Below are positions 45,208 to 53,572 of a stretch of DNA of 64,000 bases, piece after piece (the first letter of the stretch is position 1; every line of letters starts with the position of its first letter). A model generated the notes under the pieces. The model did not search any database and was not told the DNA's origin. It was given only the letters and a program-made list of their open reading frames with translations. The position numbers and the translations under genes were made by a program. Where the stretch lies: the NCBI GenBank assembly GCA_045646385.1, contig JAZRKQ010000002.1, positions 1 through 64,000 of the forward strand, read 5' to 3'. This DNA comes from SIG455 sp045646385. GTDB taxonomy: Bacteria; Bacillota; Clostridia; UMGS1810.

Positions 45208-45873
45208 TTGTTTAAACATGAAAAAATGCTTTTTCATCCCGTAGAGGTAGAAAGACCGAATCCACAATATGCCGCATTACTTCAGGAACAACTTGGCGGT
45301 GGAAATGGAGAACTTAAAGCAGCCATGCAGTACATGTCACAGAGTTTTCGCATTAAAGACCCAGAAATCAAGGACTTATTTCTGGATATAGCGGCAGAGG
45401 AACTCGGTCATATGGAAATGGTTGCCCAAACCATTAATTTACTCAATGGTCATGATGTAGACGCAACCAAAGTTCAGGCAGGTGAAATTCAGTCTCATGT
45501 TATTTTAGGGTTAAATCCTGGCCTTATAAATGCTTCAGGCTACTCCTGGACTGCGGATTATGTTACAGTAACCGGAGATCTGTGTGCCGATATCTTAAGT
45601 AATATTGCATCTGAACAGCGTGCAAAAGTAGTTTATGAATATTTATATCGTCAAATAGATGATAAGAAGGTAAAAGAAACCATTGATTTTCTTCTTAATC
45701 GAGAAGAAGCACATAATCAAATGTTCCGAGATGCATTTAACAAAGTACAAAACAGCGGTTCTAACAAAGATTTTGGTACAACAAAAGCGGCAAAGATGTA
45801 TTTTTCAATGTCAGATCCGGGACCTAATGCATTTGCAAACAATGAAACTACGCCACCGTCATTTAATAAATAA
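45208..45873 (+). CDS. Manganese catalase / CotJC-like protein
   Basis: 221 residues from a TTG start with GGAGGT 8 nt before. Ferritin-like four-helix bundle with dimanganese ligands: GGGNGELKAAMQYMSQ, IAAEELGHMEMVAQ, ASEQRAKVVYEYLY and LNREEAHNQMF. DPGPNAFANNETTPPSF ends the protein as in spore-coat CotJC homologues. It degrades hydrogen peroxide. CotJC proteins are part of the spore coat, but no cotJA/cotJB lies beside it, so a cytosolic catalase is equally possible. Confidence 0.88.
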   Translation: MFKHEKMLFHPVEVERPNPQYAALLQEQLGGGNGELKAAMQYMSQSFRIKDPEIKDLFLDIAAEELGHMEMVAQTINLLNGHDVDATKVQAGEIQSHVILGLNPGLINASGYSWTADYVTVTGDLCADILSNIASEQRAKVVYEYLYRQIDDKKVKETIDFLLNREEAHNQMFRDAFNKVQNSGSNKDFGTTKAAKMYFSMSDPGPNAFANNETTPPSFNK

Positions 45874-45930
45874 TACAGTTACAAATAACCGTTAATTGAT
45901 TCAAATTCAACTAAATTCTTAACAATAGCA

Positions 45931-45960
45931 AAAAGGGTGTCCGTATCGGACACCCTTTTT
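45931..45960. terminator. Bidirectional terminator next to element B
   Basis: AAAAGGGTGTCC and GGACACCCTTTT enclose a 5-nt loop. It serves the catalase gene on plus and lies behind the duplicated tRNA-Trp 3' end on minus. Nearly the same hairpin (GGTGTCC/GGACACC) follows the real tRNA at 46140-46165. Confidence 0.85.
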
Positions 45961-45965
45961 ATCAC

Positions 45966-46125
45966 TACAGGGGTAGTAAGACTTTCGTATTGCTACGCAA
46001 TCCGCCTTGCTCGTCGACCAAAGCACGCTTTGGTGCCCTCCTCGCACCTTTTCGCTATACAATATGCCACCGGCATATTGTATTTTTCGCTCAAAGCATG
46101 GGGCATGAGTTCAAGTCTTACTCTG
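45966..46125 (-). mobile_element. tRNA-3'-end-associated structured element, copy B
   Basis: Read on the minus strand it starts near 46122 with an exact 17-nt inverted copy of the tRNA-Trp T-arm (46106-46122 versus 46181-46197). It ends with a direct 19-nt copy of the tRNA 3' end (45966-45984 equals 46172-46190; offset 206). Between are GAGCG, a perfect hairpin ATACAATATGCC/GGCATATTGTAT, AGCGAAAAGGTGCGAGGAGGG, hairpin ACCAAAG/CTTTGGT, GGTCGACGAGCA and GATTGCGTAGCAATA. Same block order as copy A; hairpin sequences differ but pairing is kept. No protein encoded. Confidence 0.65.
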
Positions 46126-46139
46126 TTTTTAAAAAGTAA

Positions 46140-46165
46140 AAAAGGTGTCCGCATTGGACACCTTT
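46140..46165 (-). terminator. Terminator of tRNA-Trp
   Basis: Minus strand AAAAGGTGTCC, 5-nt loop, GGACACCTTTTTTT, directly after the tRNA. Confidence 0.85.
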
Positions 46166-46173
46166 TCACTTTA

Positions 46174-46246
46174 CAGGGGTAGTAAGACTTGAACTCACGG
46201 CACGCGGTTTTGGAGACCGCTGCTCTACCAACTGAGCTATACCCCT
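46174..46246 (-). tRNA. tRNA-Trp (CCA anticodon)
   Basis: 73 nt. Acceptor AGGGGTA/TACCCCT with discriminator G, as expected for bacterial tRNA-Trp. Anticodon stem GCGGT/ACCGC around CTCCAAA gives anticodon CCA. D-arm GCTCAGTTGGTAGAGC, T-loop GTTCAAGTC. CCA end not encoded. Followed by its terminator and then element B, which repeats the tRNA 3' end. Confidence 0.96.
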
Positions 46247-46261
46247 AAATATTACTTTAAT

Positions 46262-46290
46262 AGTATAGCACATGGCAGAAGATTTGTAAA
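46262..46290 (-). promoter_or_regulatory. Promoter of tRNA-Trp
   Basis: Minus strand TTTACA (46285-46290), 17 bp, TATACT (46262-46267), 15 bp before the tRNA. Confidence 0.8.
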
Positions 46291-46308
46291 GACAAAATTT
46301 AAAAAATT

Positions 46309-47076
46309 TTAAAAATTTCCTGCATAGGTATGTTCTAAGCGTATTATATCGGAAATCATAGCGATAAATTCAGAGTTTGTAGGCTTACCCCTATCAGCAT
46401 CAATTGTATAGCCAAACATCTCATTAAGAACGGCTGGGTCGCCTCTGTTCCACGCAACCTCTATTGCATGACGGATAGCGCGCTCTACTCTTTGAGGAGT
46501 AGTATCAAACTTTTTAGCAACAGCAGGATACAATACTTTTGTTACAGAGTGTGCAAGTTCCATATCCTCGGTCATCATTGTAATAGCGGCACGTATATAG
46601 TGGTAGCCTTTTATATGTGCAGGTATACCCACACGCTGAATAGTTTCAGTTATACGGCGCTCCATATTATAGTCCTGACCAATACTTCTTGCACGAACGG
46701 TATTTTCGCGTATAAGTTCAATAAGTACAGAATAATCAAGAGGACGAAGCAGATAATATTTAGCACCCAAATCCATCGCTTTTTGCATAAGCAGATTATT
46801 ATTTACAGACGAGACAACTATAAAAGATGGTTTAACCTCCAGTTTTGCCTCATCAATCTTTTTAATAACGCCTAGTCCGTCAATATGCTGCATAACTATA
46901 CCGATTATTACAATATCCGGTTTAGCATTTATAATTTCGTTATATGCCTCACGACCGTTACACACACACTTTATAACGTCGGTATCATTAAAAGTTCCCA
47001 AAAACTGACGTAACTCCTCACAAAAAGCAGCATCGCTATCCGCTATTAAAATTCTTGCCTTTTTCTTTTCACGCAT
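46309..47076 (-). CDS. spo0A: Spo0A-family sporulation regulator with degenerate receiver
   Basis: 255 residues from ATG 47076 (AGGAGG 9 nt upstream). The C-terminal half is almost textbook Spo0A: VGIPAHIKGYHYIRAAI, VTKVLYPAVAKKF, RVERAIRHAIEVAWNRG and KPTNSEFIAMISD, so 0A-box DNA binding should be intact. The N-terminal receiver has lost key residues. The phosphoacceptor Asp is Gly59 (PDIVIIGIVMQHIDG, codon GGT at 46900-46902). The second acidic-pocket Asp is Ser14 (IADSD). The conserved Lys is Arg111 (LLRPLD). The usual Pro after the Met is Gln63. Normal length, no frameshift. It cannot be a normal phosphorelay target. Confidence 0.88.
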   Translation of the reverse strand: MREKKKARILIADSDAAFCEELRQFLGTFNDTDVIKCVCNGREAYNEIINAKPDIVIIGIVMQHIDGLGVIKKIDEAKLEVKPSFIVVSSVNNNLLMQKAMDLGAKYYLLRPLDYSVLIELIRENTVRARSIGQDYNMERRITETIQRVGIPAHIKGYHYIRAAITMMTEDMELAHSVTKVLYPAVAKKFDTTPQRVERAIRHAIEVAWNRGDPAVLNEMFGYTIDADRGKPTNSEFIAMISDIIRLEHTYAGNF

Positions 47077-47128
47077 TCTTTTACTCCTCCTGAACACTTA
47101 AATAATTGGTAAAATTTGTTATATTGAA

Positions 47129-47157
47129 ATTATATACCATATTTTTCCAAAATGCAA
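47129..47157 (-). promoter_or_regulatory. Promoter of the Spo0A-like gene
   Basis: Minus strand TTGCAT (47152-47157), 17 bp, TATAAT (47129-47134), about 50 bp before the start codon. This looks like a vegetative sigma-A promoter. I see no clear 0A box or sigma-H promoter by eye. Confidence 0.75.
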
Positions 47158-47382
47158 TAGCAAAATTGTAAAAAAATGTAATTTGGTAATTTTTTACAGA
47201 AGTGTCAAGGGGTTTTTGTTTATTTATATACTAATTTTTATTTTTTAACGGAGTGGGAATTGGTATGAGTTCTACGATGTAGTCAATATAACGTATATAT
47301 ATTTGATAAAGACACACTACAAAAAATTTCATTATAAAAAACCACAACAAAATTTACACGACTTCAGTTTATGCAGACTATG
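47158..47382. other. Gap upstream of the Spo0A-like gene without a recognised feature
   Basis: Very AT-rich. No start codon with SD leads to a frame of useful length, and there is no clear hairpin. It probably holds regulatory sequence for the Spo0A-like gene. Confidence 0.4.
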
Positions 47383-47424
47383 CAAAAACCCCTATGGTAT
47401 TTTCTCTTTGAGTACCATAGGGGT
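47383..47424 (-). terminator. Terminator of rarA
   Basis: ACCCCTATGGTA (47388-47399) pairs perfectly with TACCATAGGGGT (47413-47424). T-run on the minus strand. Confidence 0.9.
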
Positions 47425-47472
47425 ATCTATTATCAGACCTTCTATTTATACATATGTAGTAGATGGAAATTA

Positions 47473-48747
47473 TTATTTATCTTCTTTCAAAAATTCAAGA
47501 TATTTTTTATACGCTTCTTCCGTTTTATTTGTCCGAGGAACATAATAATGCTTACCTACCAATGTATCGGGAAGATACTGCTGGTCTACATACGCATTTT
47601 TATATGCGTGCGGATATTTGTATTCTGTACCTCTGCCGAGTTTTCCGGCACCGGAATAATGTGCATCTTTAAGGTGTAGCGGAATACTACCGCCTTTACC
47701 TGCCTTTATATCCGCCATAGCATCGTCAATTGCACATATACCTGCATTGGACTTTGGCAGGCAAGCAAGCATTATAGCCGCATCAGCAAGCGGTATACGT
47801 GCTTCGGGCAGTCCCAATTGCAATGCGCAGTCCACACACGATTTTGTAACTGTTATAGCATTCGGATAAGCAAGACCTATATCCTCCGCCGCTATGACCA
47901 TTAATCTTCTGCAAGCGGATATAAGGTCGCCTCCTTCAAGCAATCGAGCAAGATAATGCACAGCCGCATCGGGGTCGCTACCGCGTATGGATTTTTGAAA
48001 TGCGCTCATCACATCGTAGTGGCTGTCGCCATCTTTATCAAACATAAACGCAGATTTTTGAGTTGCGGCACAGGCGGTTTCAAGGTCGATATCAAGCACA
48101 TCCCCATCACGGTAAAGGCGCATTTTTACACACATCTCAACTGCGTTCAAAGATTTACGCACATCTCCGCCTGAAGTGTGTGCAATATGAATTATCGCAT
48201 CTTCAGAAAATTTTATTGTTTTCTCCGGATAGTCGCTTTTTATACACTCTATTCCCCGACGTACTGCATTTGAGATATCGTCTGCATCAATTGGCAAAAA
48301 CTCTACCACCGTACTGCGTGAAAGTATAGCGTTATAAACGTAAAAATACGGATTTTCGGTAGTACTTGCAATAAGCGTTATACTTCCGTTTTCTATATAT
48401 TCCAGAAGCGACTGCTGCTGCTTTTTATTAAAATTCTGTATCTCATCAAGGTAGAGAAGCACGCCACTTCCCGCGTGAAGTGTGTCGAGTTCTGCAACTA
48501 TTTCTTTAATGTCTTTTGTAGATGCGTTCGTAGCGTTCAGTTTATAAAATACCTTGCCGCTGGCCGCCGCACAAATATTGGCAACAGTAGTTTTTCCTGT
48601 ACCCGACGGGCCAAAAAATATCATATTGGGAATATCTCCACCGCGCACCAGATTAGTAAGCAGCTTGTCCTCACCTATTATATGGCTCTGCCCCACTACA
48701 TCTTCTAATGTTTTGGGACGTATTCTGTCAGCAAGGGGAGACGTCAT
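47473..48747 (-). CDS. rarA: Replication-associated recombination ATPase RarA (MgsA)
   Basis: 424 residues from ATG 48747 with AGAGGTG upstream. PLADRIRPKTLEDVVGQSHI start, Walker A FGPSGTGKTT, Walker B LYLDEIQNF, sensor 1 ASTTENPYF, then the MgsA-type C-terminal domain (YPNAITVTKSCVDCALQLG, LPDTLVGKHYYVP). Clamp-loader-like AAA+ protein acting at stalled replication forks. Confidence 0.94.
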   Translation of the reverse strand: MTSPLADRIRPKTLEDVVGQSHIIGEDKLLTNLVRGGDIPNMIFFGPSGTGKTTVANICAAASGKVFYKLNATNASTKDIKEIVAELDTLHAGSGVLLYLDEIQNFNKKQQQSLLEYIENGSITLIASTTENPYFYVYNAILSRSTVVEFLPIDADDISNAVRRGIECIKSDYPEKTIKFSEDAIIHIAHTSGGDVRKSLNAVEMCVKMRLYRDGDVLDIDLETACAATQKSAFMFDKDGDSHYDVMSAFQKSIRGSDPDAAVHYLARLLEGGDLISACRRLMVIAAEDIGLAYPNAITVTKSCVDCALQLGLPEARIPLADAAIMLACLPKSNAGICAIDDAMADIKAGKGGSIPLHLKDAHYSGAGKLGRGTEYKYPHAYKNAYVDQQYLPDTLVGKHYYVPRTNKTEEAYKKYLEFLKEDK

Positions 48748-48769
48748 ATAAATCACCTCTTAAAAATCA

Positions 48770-48798
48770 AAACAAGCCGCATAAAAAGCGGCTTGTTT
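48770..48798 (-). terminator. Terminator of glyA
   Basis: AAACAAGCCGC pairs with GCGGCTTGTTT over a 7-nt loop. On the minus strand it is followed by TTGATTTTT. Confidence 0.85.
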
Positions 48799-48810
48799 AA
48801 TTATATCAAA

Positions 48811-50049
48811 TTATCTGTACAGCGGATATTTGTCGCAAAGAGCCGCTACTCTTGTGCGGACAGCATCCTGATTAGCCTCAAAATCATTGAGTGTAAGGCT
48901 TATAAGGTCGGCGATTTCTGCCATATCTTCTTCTTTCATTCCTCTTGAGGTTACAGCAGGTGTTCCGATTCTCAAACCGCTTGTGATAAACGGTGATGCA
49001 GTTTCAAACGGAATAGTATTTTTATTAGCGGTAATGCCGACTTCATCAAGCATTTTTTCCGCATCTTTACCTGTGATGTTTTTATTTCTTAAATCAATAA
49101 GCATAAGGTGGTTGTCTGTGCCGTCAGAAACAAGTTTGAATCCTTTTTCTTTAAGAGCGTCTGCAAGTGCAGCAGCGTTTTTAACAATCTGCGTCTGGTA
49201 TGCCTTGAACTCATCTGTAAGTGCCTCTCCAAAGCATACTGCTTTAGCGGCGATAATGTGCATCAGGGGACCGCCCTGAATACCGGGGAATACTGCTTTA
49301 TTAATCATTTTAGCGTGTTCTTCTTTGCAGAGAATCATACCGCCTCTTGGACCGCGCAAAGTTTTGTGCGTTGTGCTTGTAACAAAATCTGCATACGGAA
49401 CGGGATTAGGATGAAGACCTGCAGCAACAAGACCTGCAATGTGGGCAATATCAACCATAAGATATGCGCCAACCTCTTTAGCAATTGCAGAGAATTTTTC
49501 GAAATCAAGTGTGCGTGAATATGCACTGGCACCTGCAACAATAAGTTTTGGTTTGCACTCTAAAGCAATTCTGCGCACCTCGTCATAATCAAGCATTTCG
49601 GTTTTTTCGTCAACACCATAAGGAACGATATTGAAATATTTACCGGACATATTAACGGGGCTGCCGTGACTTAAATGACCTCCGTGTGAAAGATTCATAC
49701 CCATAACGGTATCTCCGGGTTCAAGACAAGCAAAAAATACTGCCATATTTGCCTGTGCACCTGAGTGCGGCTGAACATTGGCATGCTCTGCGCCAAAAAT
49801 CTTTTTAGCACGTTCGATAGCCAGATTTTCAACAATATCTACACACTCGCATCCGCCGTAATAGCGTTTACCGGGGTAACCCTCTGCATATTTATTGGTA
49901 AGCGGTGTGCCCATAGCCTCTATAACTGCATTGCTAACAAAGTTTTCGCTTGCAATAAGTTCTATTTTACTGCGCTGACGGTTAACCTCTGCCTCAATAG
50001 CATCAGCAACCTGAACATCAACTTTTCTGATTTCTTCTGTGCTGTACAT
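48811..50049 (-). CDS. glyA: Serine hydroxymethyltransferase
   Basis: 412 residues, PLP enzyme that converts serine and tetrahydrofolate to glycine and methylene-THF. RQRSKIELIASENFVS, KYAEGYPGKRYYGGCE, VNVQPHSGAQAN-type segment, the PLP lysine in VTSTTHKTLRGPRGGMIL, and RIGTPAVTSRGMKEEDM. It supplies one-carbon units for TrmFO and others and makes glycine, the ligand of the riboswitch at 35.3 kb. Confidence 0.96.
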   Translation of the reverse strand: MYSTEEIRKVDVQVADAIEAEVNRQRSKIELIASENFVSNAVIEAMGTPLTNKYAEGYPGKRYYGGCECVDIVENLAIERAKKIFGAEHANVQPHSGAQANMAVFFACLEPGDTVMGMNLSHGGHLSHGSPVNMSGKYFNIVPYGVDEKTEMLDYDEVRRIALECKPKLIVAGASAYSRTLDFEKFSAIAKEVGAYLMVDIAHIAGLVAAGLHPNPVPYADFVTSTTHKTLRGPRGGMILCKEEHAKMINKAVFPGIQGGPLMHIIAAKAVCFGEALTDEFKAYQTQIVKNAAALADALKEKGFKLVSDGTDNHLMLIDLRNKNITGKDAEKMLDEVGITANKNTIPFETASPFITSGLRIGTPAVTSRGMKEEDMAEIADLISLTLNDFEANQDAVRTRVAALCDKYPLYR

Positions 50050-50149
50050 AATATAAATCCTTTCGTACTTTTAATAATATATATTATTATACATATATAT
50101 AAGAACTTTTTCAAGAGTAATTTTAAATTAAGACATAATTATATATTTA

Positions 50150-50178
50150 TTGACATAACAAGTGCAAAATTATATAAT
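50150..50178 (+). promoter_or_regulatory. Consensus promoter of comEC-holA and following genes
   Basis: TTGACA (50150-50155), 17 bp, TATAAT (50173-50178), 38 bp before the ComEC start. Confidence 0.88.
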
Positions 50179-50216
50179 TATGGTATTAACTAAAATGTGT
50201 TATCGGAGAAATATTT

Positions 50217-52529
50217 ATGAAACGCATTTCACTATATGCACTTATCCCATATCTGCTGATGCTGTTCAGTTTCAGCACAAGATATTTTGATGTATATATT
50301 TTAACGGTTACAGGAATTTGCACAATAAATTTTATACGTAAAAGGAAAATTTCAACATCAGTTTTTTTATTGTTTTTTTCAGCACTTGCATTTTTTAACT
50401 GTGCATCGTCTTATTCTTTATGCAACAAAAGTTTTTATCCACTTATTGGCAAACCTGTTGCGCTTACTTGTATGATTGACTCTACACCATCCGTAAATGA
50501 AGACAGCATACAGTTTACAGCAAAAATGATATCAGCCGAATCAAACGGTAAGGTTTTTGGTTTAAACGAAAAAATTCAGGTTTTTGTAAGCGGACGGAAT
50601 ATAAATCTTGAGTACGGTGATAAAATAGAATTTAAAACTACTCTTATTCCTCCTGATGAAAACAATAACGATGGCGGATTTAATTACAGAAATTATTTGC
50701 GTTCACAGGATATACATATTATATGCAATGCATATGATTTTTCAATTTCAAATTACGGAACATACGAGAAAGTAAATCCGTTAATACATAAAGTATTTAT
50801 GATTAGAAGTACCTTGCTTGATAAGTGTGACAGATTCTTAAGCGAAGACGAATCCGCTTTTTTAAAAGCACTTATGCTTGGGTATAAGTCAGATATGTCG
50901 GACAGTATAAATTTATATATACGGCGTTCGGGTATCTCTCATATAGTTTCAATATCTGGATTGCATCTTGCAATAATGATGTCTATAATAAATTTGCTTT
51001 TACAAAAACTTAAATTTCGTGGACGCATATTTATTATACCGATAATTAATATTCTATCTGCTTTGTTTATAACTGCACTTACGGGGTTTTCACCATCTGT
51101 AAAGCGTGCCGCAATAATGCTTATTATATCAAACTCTGCCTCTATGGTTTACAGAGAAAACGATTCTGTTCAATCACTTTCATTCGCATTACTTATTTTG
51201 CTTTTGGCAAACCCGTACGCAATATGGGACGTCCGTTTAACATTATCCGCAATATCTGTTTTTGGCATAATACTTTTAAACGAGCGAATTAACAGGAAAT
51301 TGCCTTATTTTATAAAGCCTGCCTTTATTCGTGACACACTTTCTATGACACTTTCTGCTCAGGCAATTACTGCACCGCTTTGCATTTACTATTTCGGCGC
51401 AATATCTGTTCTGGGAGTTTTTACAAACCTAGTAGTTGTCCCTCTTATGCCATATATTATGGGAACGGCAGTTGTGTTTATGATAATGCCGTTTGATGTG
51501 ATATCAGGGTTTTTGTCCGACGGTATTTGGAGCTCTGCAAAACTTATAACCATTATTGCAAAATTAATCGCATTGATTCCGTTTTCACAAATAGAAATAA
51601 GTTTTGTCGAATTTACACGCACATCTTTACTTATAAGTTTTGTAGTTTATACTATTAAAAAGACGATTGTGTGCAGAGTATTTTACAAAAATGCCATATG
51701 CTTTTTATTTGCCTGTGTAGCAGTGTTTTTAATCTTTTTTCCGCCCATATCAGACGATGTTAAATTAACTGTTATAAATGTCGGTCAGGGTGATTGCACA
51801 CTTATACAATTTCCAAACGGCAAAAATATGCTTATTGACGGCGGCGGCTCTGCAACAGACGATTTTGATACGGCAGAAAAAATTATAAAGCCACATCTTA
51901 TCCAAAACGGTGTAGATAGAATTGATTATGCCGTAATTTCTCACTTCCACGCTGACCACGCAGGCGGAATACTCAATCTCGCCCGCATTTTACCGATGGG
52001 GTGCATAATTGCCCCTGATTATATCAAAGCAGGAAACGATAAAACAATCCAAGCCATTTTAGATATTTGTTTACAAATGAATATACCTTTATACATGATG
52101 GACAAGGGCGATGAATTTATAATCGATGATGAAATATTGTTCCAAGTATATAGTCCTGATAAAGCATATATTTATGGCGAAAATGATGCGTCTATGGTAT
52201 TTAAAATTACAGCATACGGAAAAGCCGTGTTATTTACAGGAGACATAGAAAACTATACAAGGCACATACTTACCCGTGAAGAAGATATATCATGTGATAT
52301 TTTAAAATCACCCCATCATGGCGATTATTCTATAGCAGACAATAATTTCTTAGCCGTTGCATCACCTGAGTTTGCTTATATTTGTGTGGGCGAAAATAAC
52401 CCGTACGGTCATCCTGACGAAAGAACACTTAAATTATACGCTGACAGAAATATCAAAGTACTTAGAACCGATTTTGAAAAAACGATAAAATTTATTATAA
52501 AAAGGAACGGGAAAATTAAAATTTACTGA
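50217..52529 (+). CDS. comEC: DNA internalisation competence protein ComEC/Rec2
   Basis: 770 residues. An N-terminal membrane and OB-fold region (DUF4131-like) is followed by the multi-helix competence domain (LKALMLGYKSDMSD, GISHIVSISGLHLAIMMS, TGFSPSVKRAAIMLI). The C-terminal metallo-beta-lactamase domain (about 515-770) begins VINVGQGDCTLIQFPNGKN and carries the metal motif SHFHADHAGG. It forms the channel for single-stranded DNA uptake. SD CGGAGAA. Confidence 0.93.
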   Translation: MKRISLYALIPYLLMLFSFSTRYFDVYILTVTGICTINFIRKRKISTSVFLLFFSALAFFNCASSYSLCNKSFYPLIGKPVALTCMIDSTPSVNEDSIQFTAKMISAESNGKVFGLNEKIQVFVSGRNINLEYGDKIEFKTTLIPPDENNNDGGFNYRNYLRSQDIHIICNAYDFSISNYGTYEKVNPLIHKVFMIRSTLLDKCDRFLSEDESAFLKALMLGYKSDMSDSINLYIRRSGISHIVSISGLHLAIMMSIINLLLQKLKFRGRIFIIPIINILSALFITALTGFSPSVKRAAIMLIISNSASMVYRENDSVQSLSFALLILLLANPYAIWDVRLTLSAISVFGIILLNERINRKLPYFIKPAFIRDTLSMTLSAQAITAPLCIYYFGAISVLGVFTNLVVVPLMPYIMGTAVVFMIMPFDVISGFLSDGIWSSAKLITIIAKLIALIPFSQIEISFVEFTRTSLLISFVVYTIKKTIVCRVFYKNAICFLFACVAVFLIFFPPISDDVKLTVINVGQGDCTLIQFPNGKNMLIDGGGSATDDFDTAEKIIKPHLIQNGVDRIDYAVISHFHADHAGGILNLARILPMGCIIAPDYIKAGNDKTIQAILDICLQMNIPLYMMDKGDEFIIDDEILFQVYSPDKAYIYGENDASMVFKITAYGKAVLFTGDIENYTRHILTREEDISCDILKSPHHGDYSIADNNFLAVASPEFAYICVGENNPYGHPDERTLKLYADRNIKVLRTDFEKTIKFIIKRNGKIKIY

Positions 52530-52546
52530 TAAAGGAATGAATTTAT

Positions 52547-53539
52547 TTGCAAAGCATAAAGCAGCAGATTAAAGAAAAATCAATACAAGGCGCATACCTT
52601 ATATATGGCGAAGAGGATTTTCTAAAAGACTTTTACACAAAACGCATAACTGAACTTTGCACAGAAGAAGGGCCAAAAGAGTTTAATTATATGAAACTCG
52701 CCACAGACAAACTTGACAACAATGCCATTACAGAATTTATTGTGTCTATGCCGTTTATGTCGGACAAAAAAATTTTAGTTCTTAAAAACAGCGGTATATT
52801 CTCTAAAGCAAACGAGGCAACAAAAAAATTCTGGACAGAAATTTTTGACACTCTCCCCGAGTATATGGTTATAGTGTTTTGCGAGAGCAATGTTGACAAG
52901 CGCAGCGCGCTTTTTAAGGCTATATCCAAAAATCACACCGCAGAGGAATTCCCGTTAAGCAAAGAGGCTGACCTTATAAACTGGTTTGCTAAAATACTGG
53001 CTCAAAGCGGTAAATCAATGACAAAAGAAGATATTTGCTTTGTTATAGAAAACGTAGGCAGAAATATGTACCTTCTAAAAAGTGAGGCTGAAAAACTTAT
53101 TTCGTTTACTGCAAACAAAGACGGGTTAATATCGCACGAAGATGTTGAAGCGTGTATCTGCAAAAGTTTAGAAGGAAAAGTGTTTGAACTTATTGACAAT
53201 ATAACATACGGAAACAAAAGTAAAGTTATTGACGGAATCCGCGACCTTAAAACTTTACGTGAGCAGCCTGTAATGATAATCGCATTAATATTCAGGCAAT
53301 TTTCACTTTTACGTAAGGTAAAGGTTTATGAAAACGAACCTGTATCCGTAATAGCACAAAAAACAAAACTGCGCGACTTTGTTGTAAGGAAAAATCTTGC
53401 CCAACTTAAGCGATTTACAACAGACGACCTTGATAATGCAATTTTTATGTGCAACAAAACAGACGAGAGTATAAAATCCGGTATGTGTGAACAATGGCTT
53501 GCATTAGAAAAACTTGCTATATCATTAATGAAAGATTAA
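52547..53539 (+). CDS. holA: DNA polymerase III subunit delta
   Basis: 330 residues from a TTG start with AAAGGA 10 nt upstream; a nearby ATG at 52537 is out of frame. GAYLIYGEEDFLKDFYTKRI is the usual N-terminus, and MPFMSDKKILVLKNSG and NWFAKILAQSGKSM follow. Wrench subunit of the clamp loader. It follows comEC as in other Firmicutes. Confidence 0.9.
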   Translation: MQSIKQQIKEKSIQGAYLIYGEEDFLKDFYTKRITELCTEEGPKEFNYMKLATDKLDNNAITEFIVSMPFMSDKKILVLKNSGIFSKANEATKKFWTEIFDTLPEYMVIVFCESNVDKRSALFKAISKNHTAEEFPLSKEADLINWFAKILAQSGKSMTKEDICFVIENVGRNMYLLKSEAEKLISFTANKDGLISHEDVEACICKSLEGKVFELIDNITYGNKSKVIDGIRDLKTLREQPVMIIALIFRQFSLLRKVKVYENEPVSVIAQKTKLRDFVVRKNLAQLKRFTTDDLDNAIFMCNKTDESIKSGMCEQWLALEKLAISLMKD

Positions 53540-53572
53540 GGACTGATAACCATAGACATAATATACCCCAAA

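Noticed and set aside
45937..46182. 81-codon open frame across the tRNA-Trp element
   Set aside because: It runs through terminator hairpins, the duplicated tRNA end and element hairpins. No SD and no protein-like composition. It is non-coding repeat DNA.
46309..47076. Sequencing error explaining the altered Spo0A receiver
   Set aside because: At least four separate conserved positions differ by in-frame substitutions and the rest of the protein is clean. One error cannot explain it.
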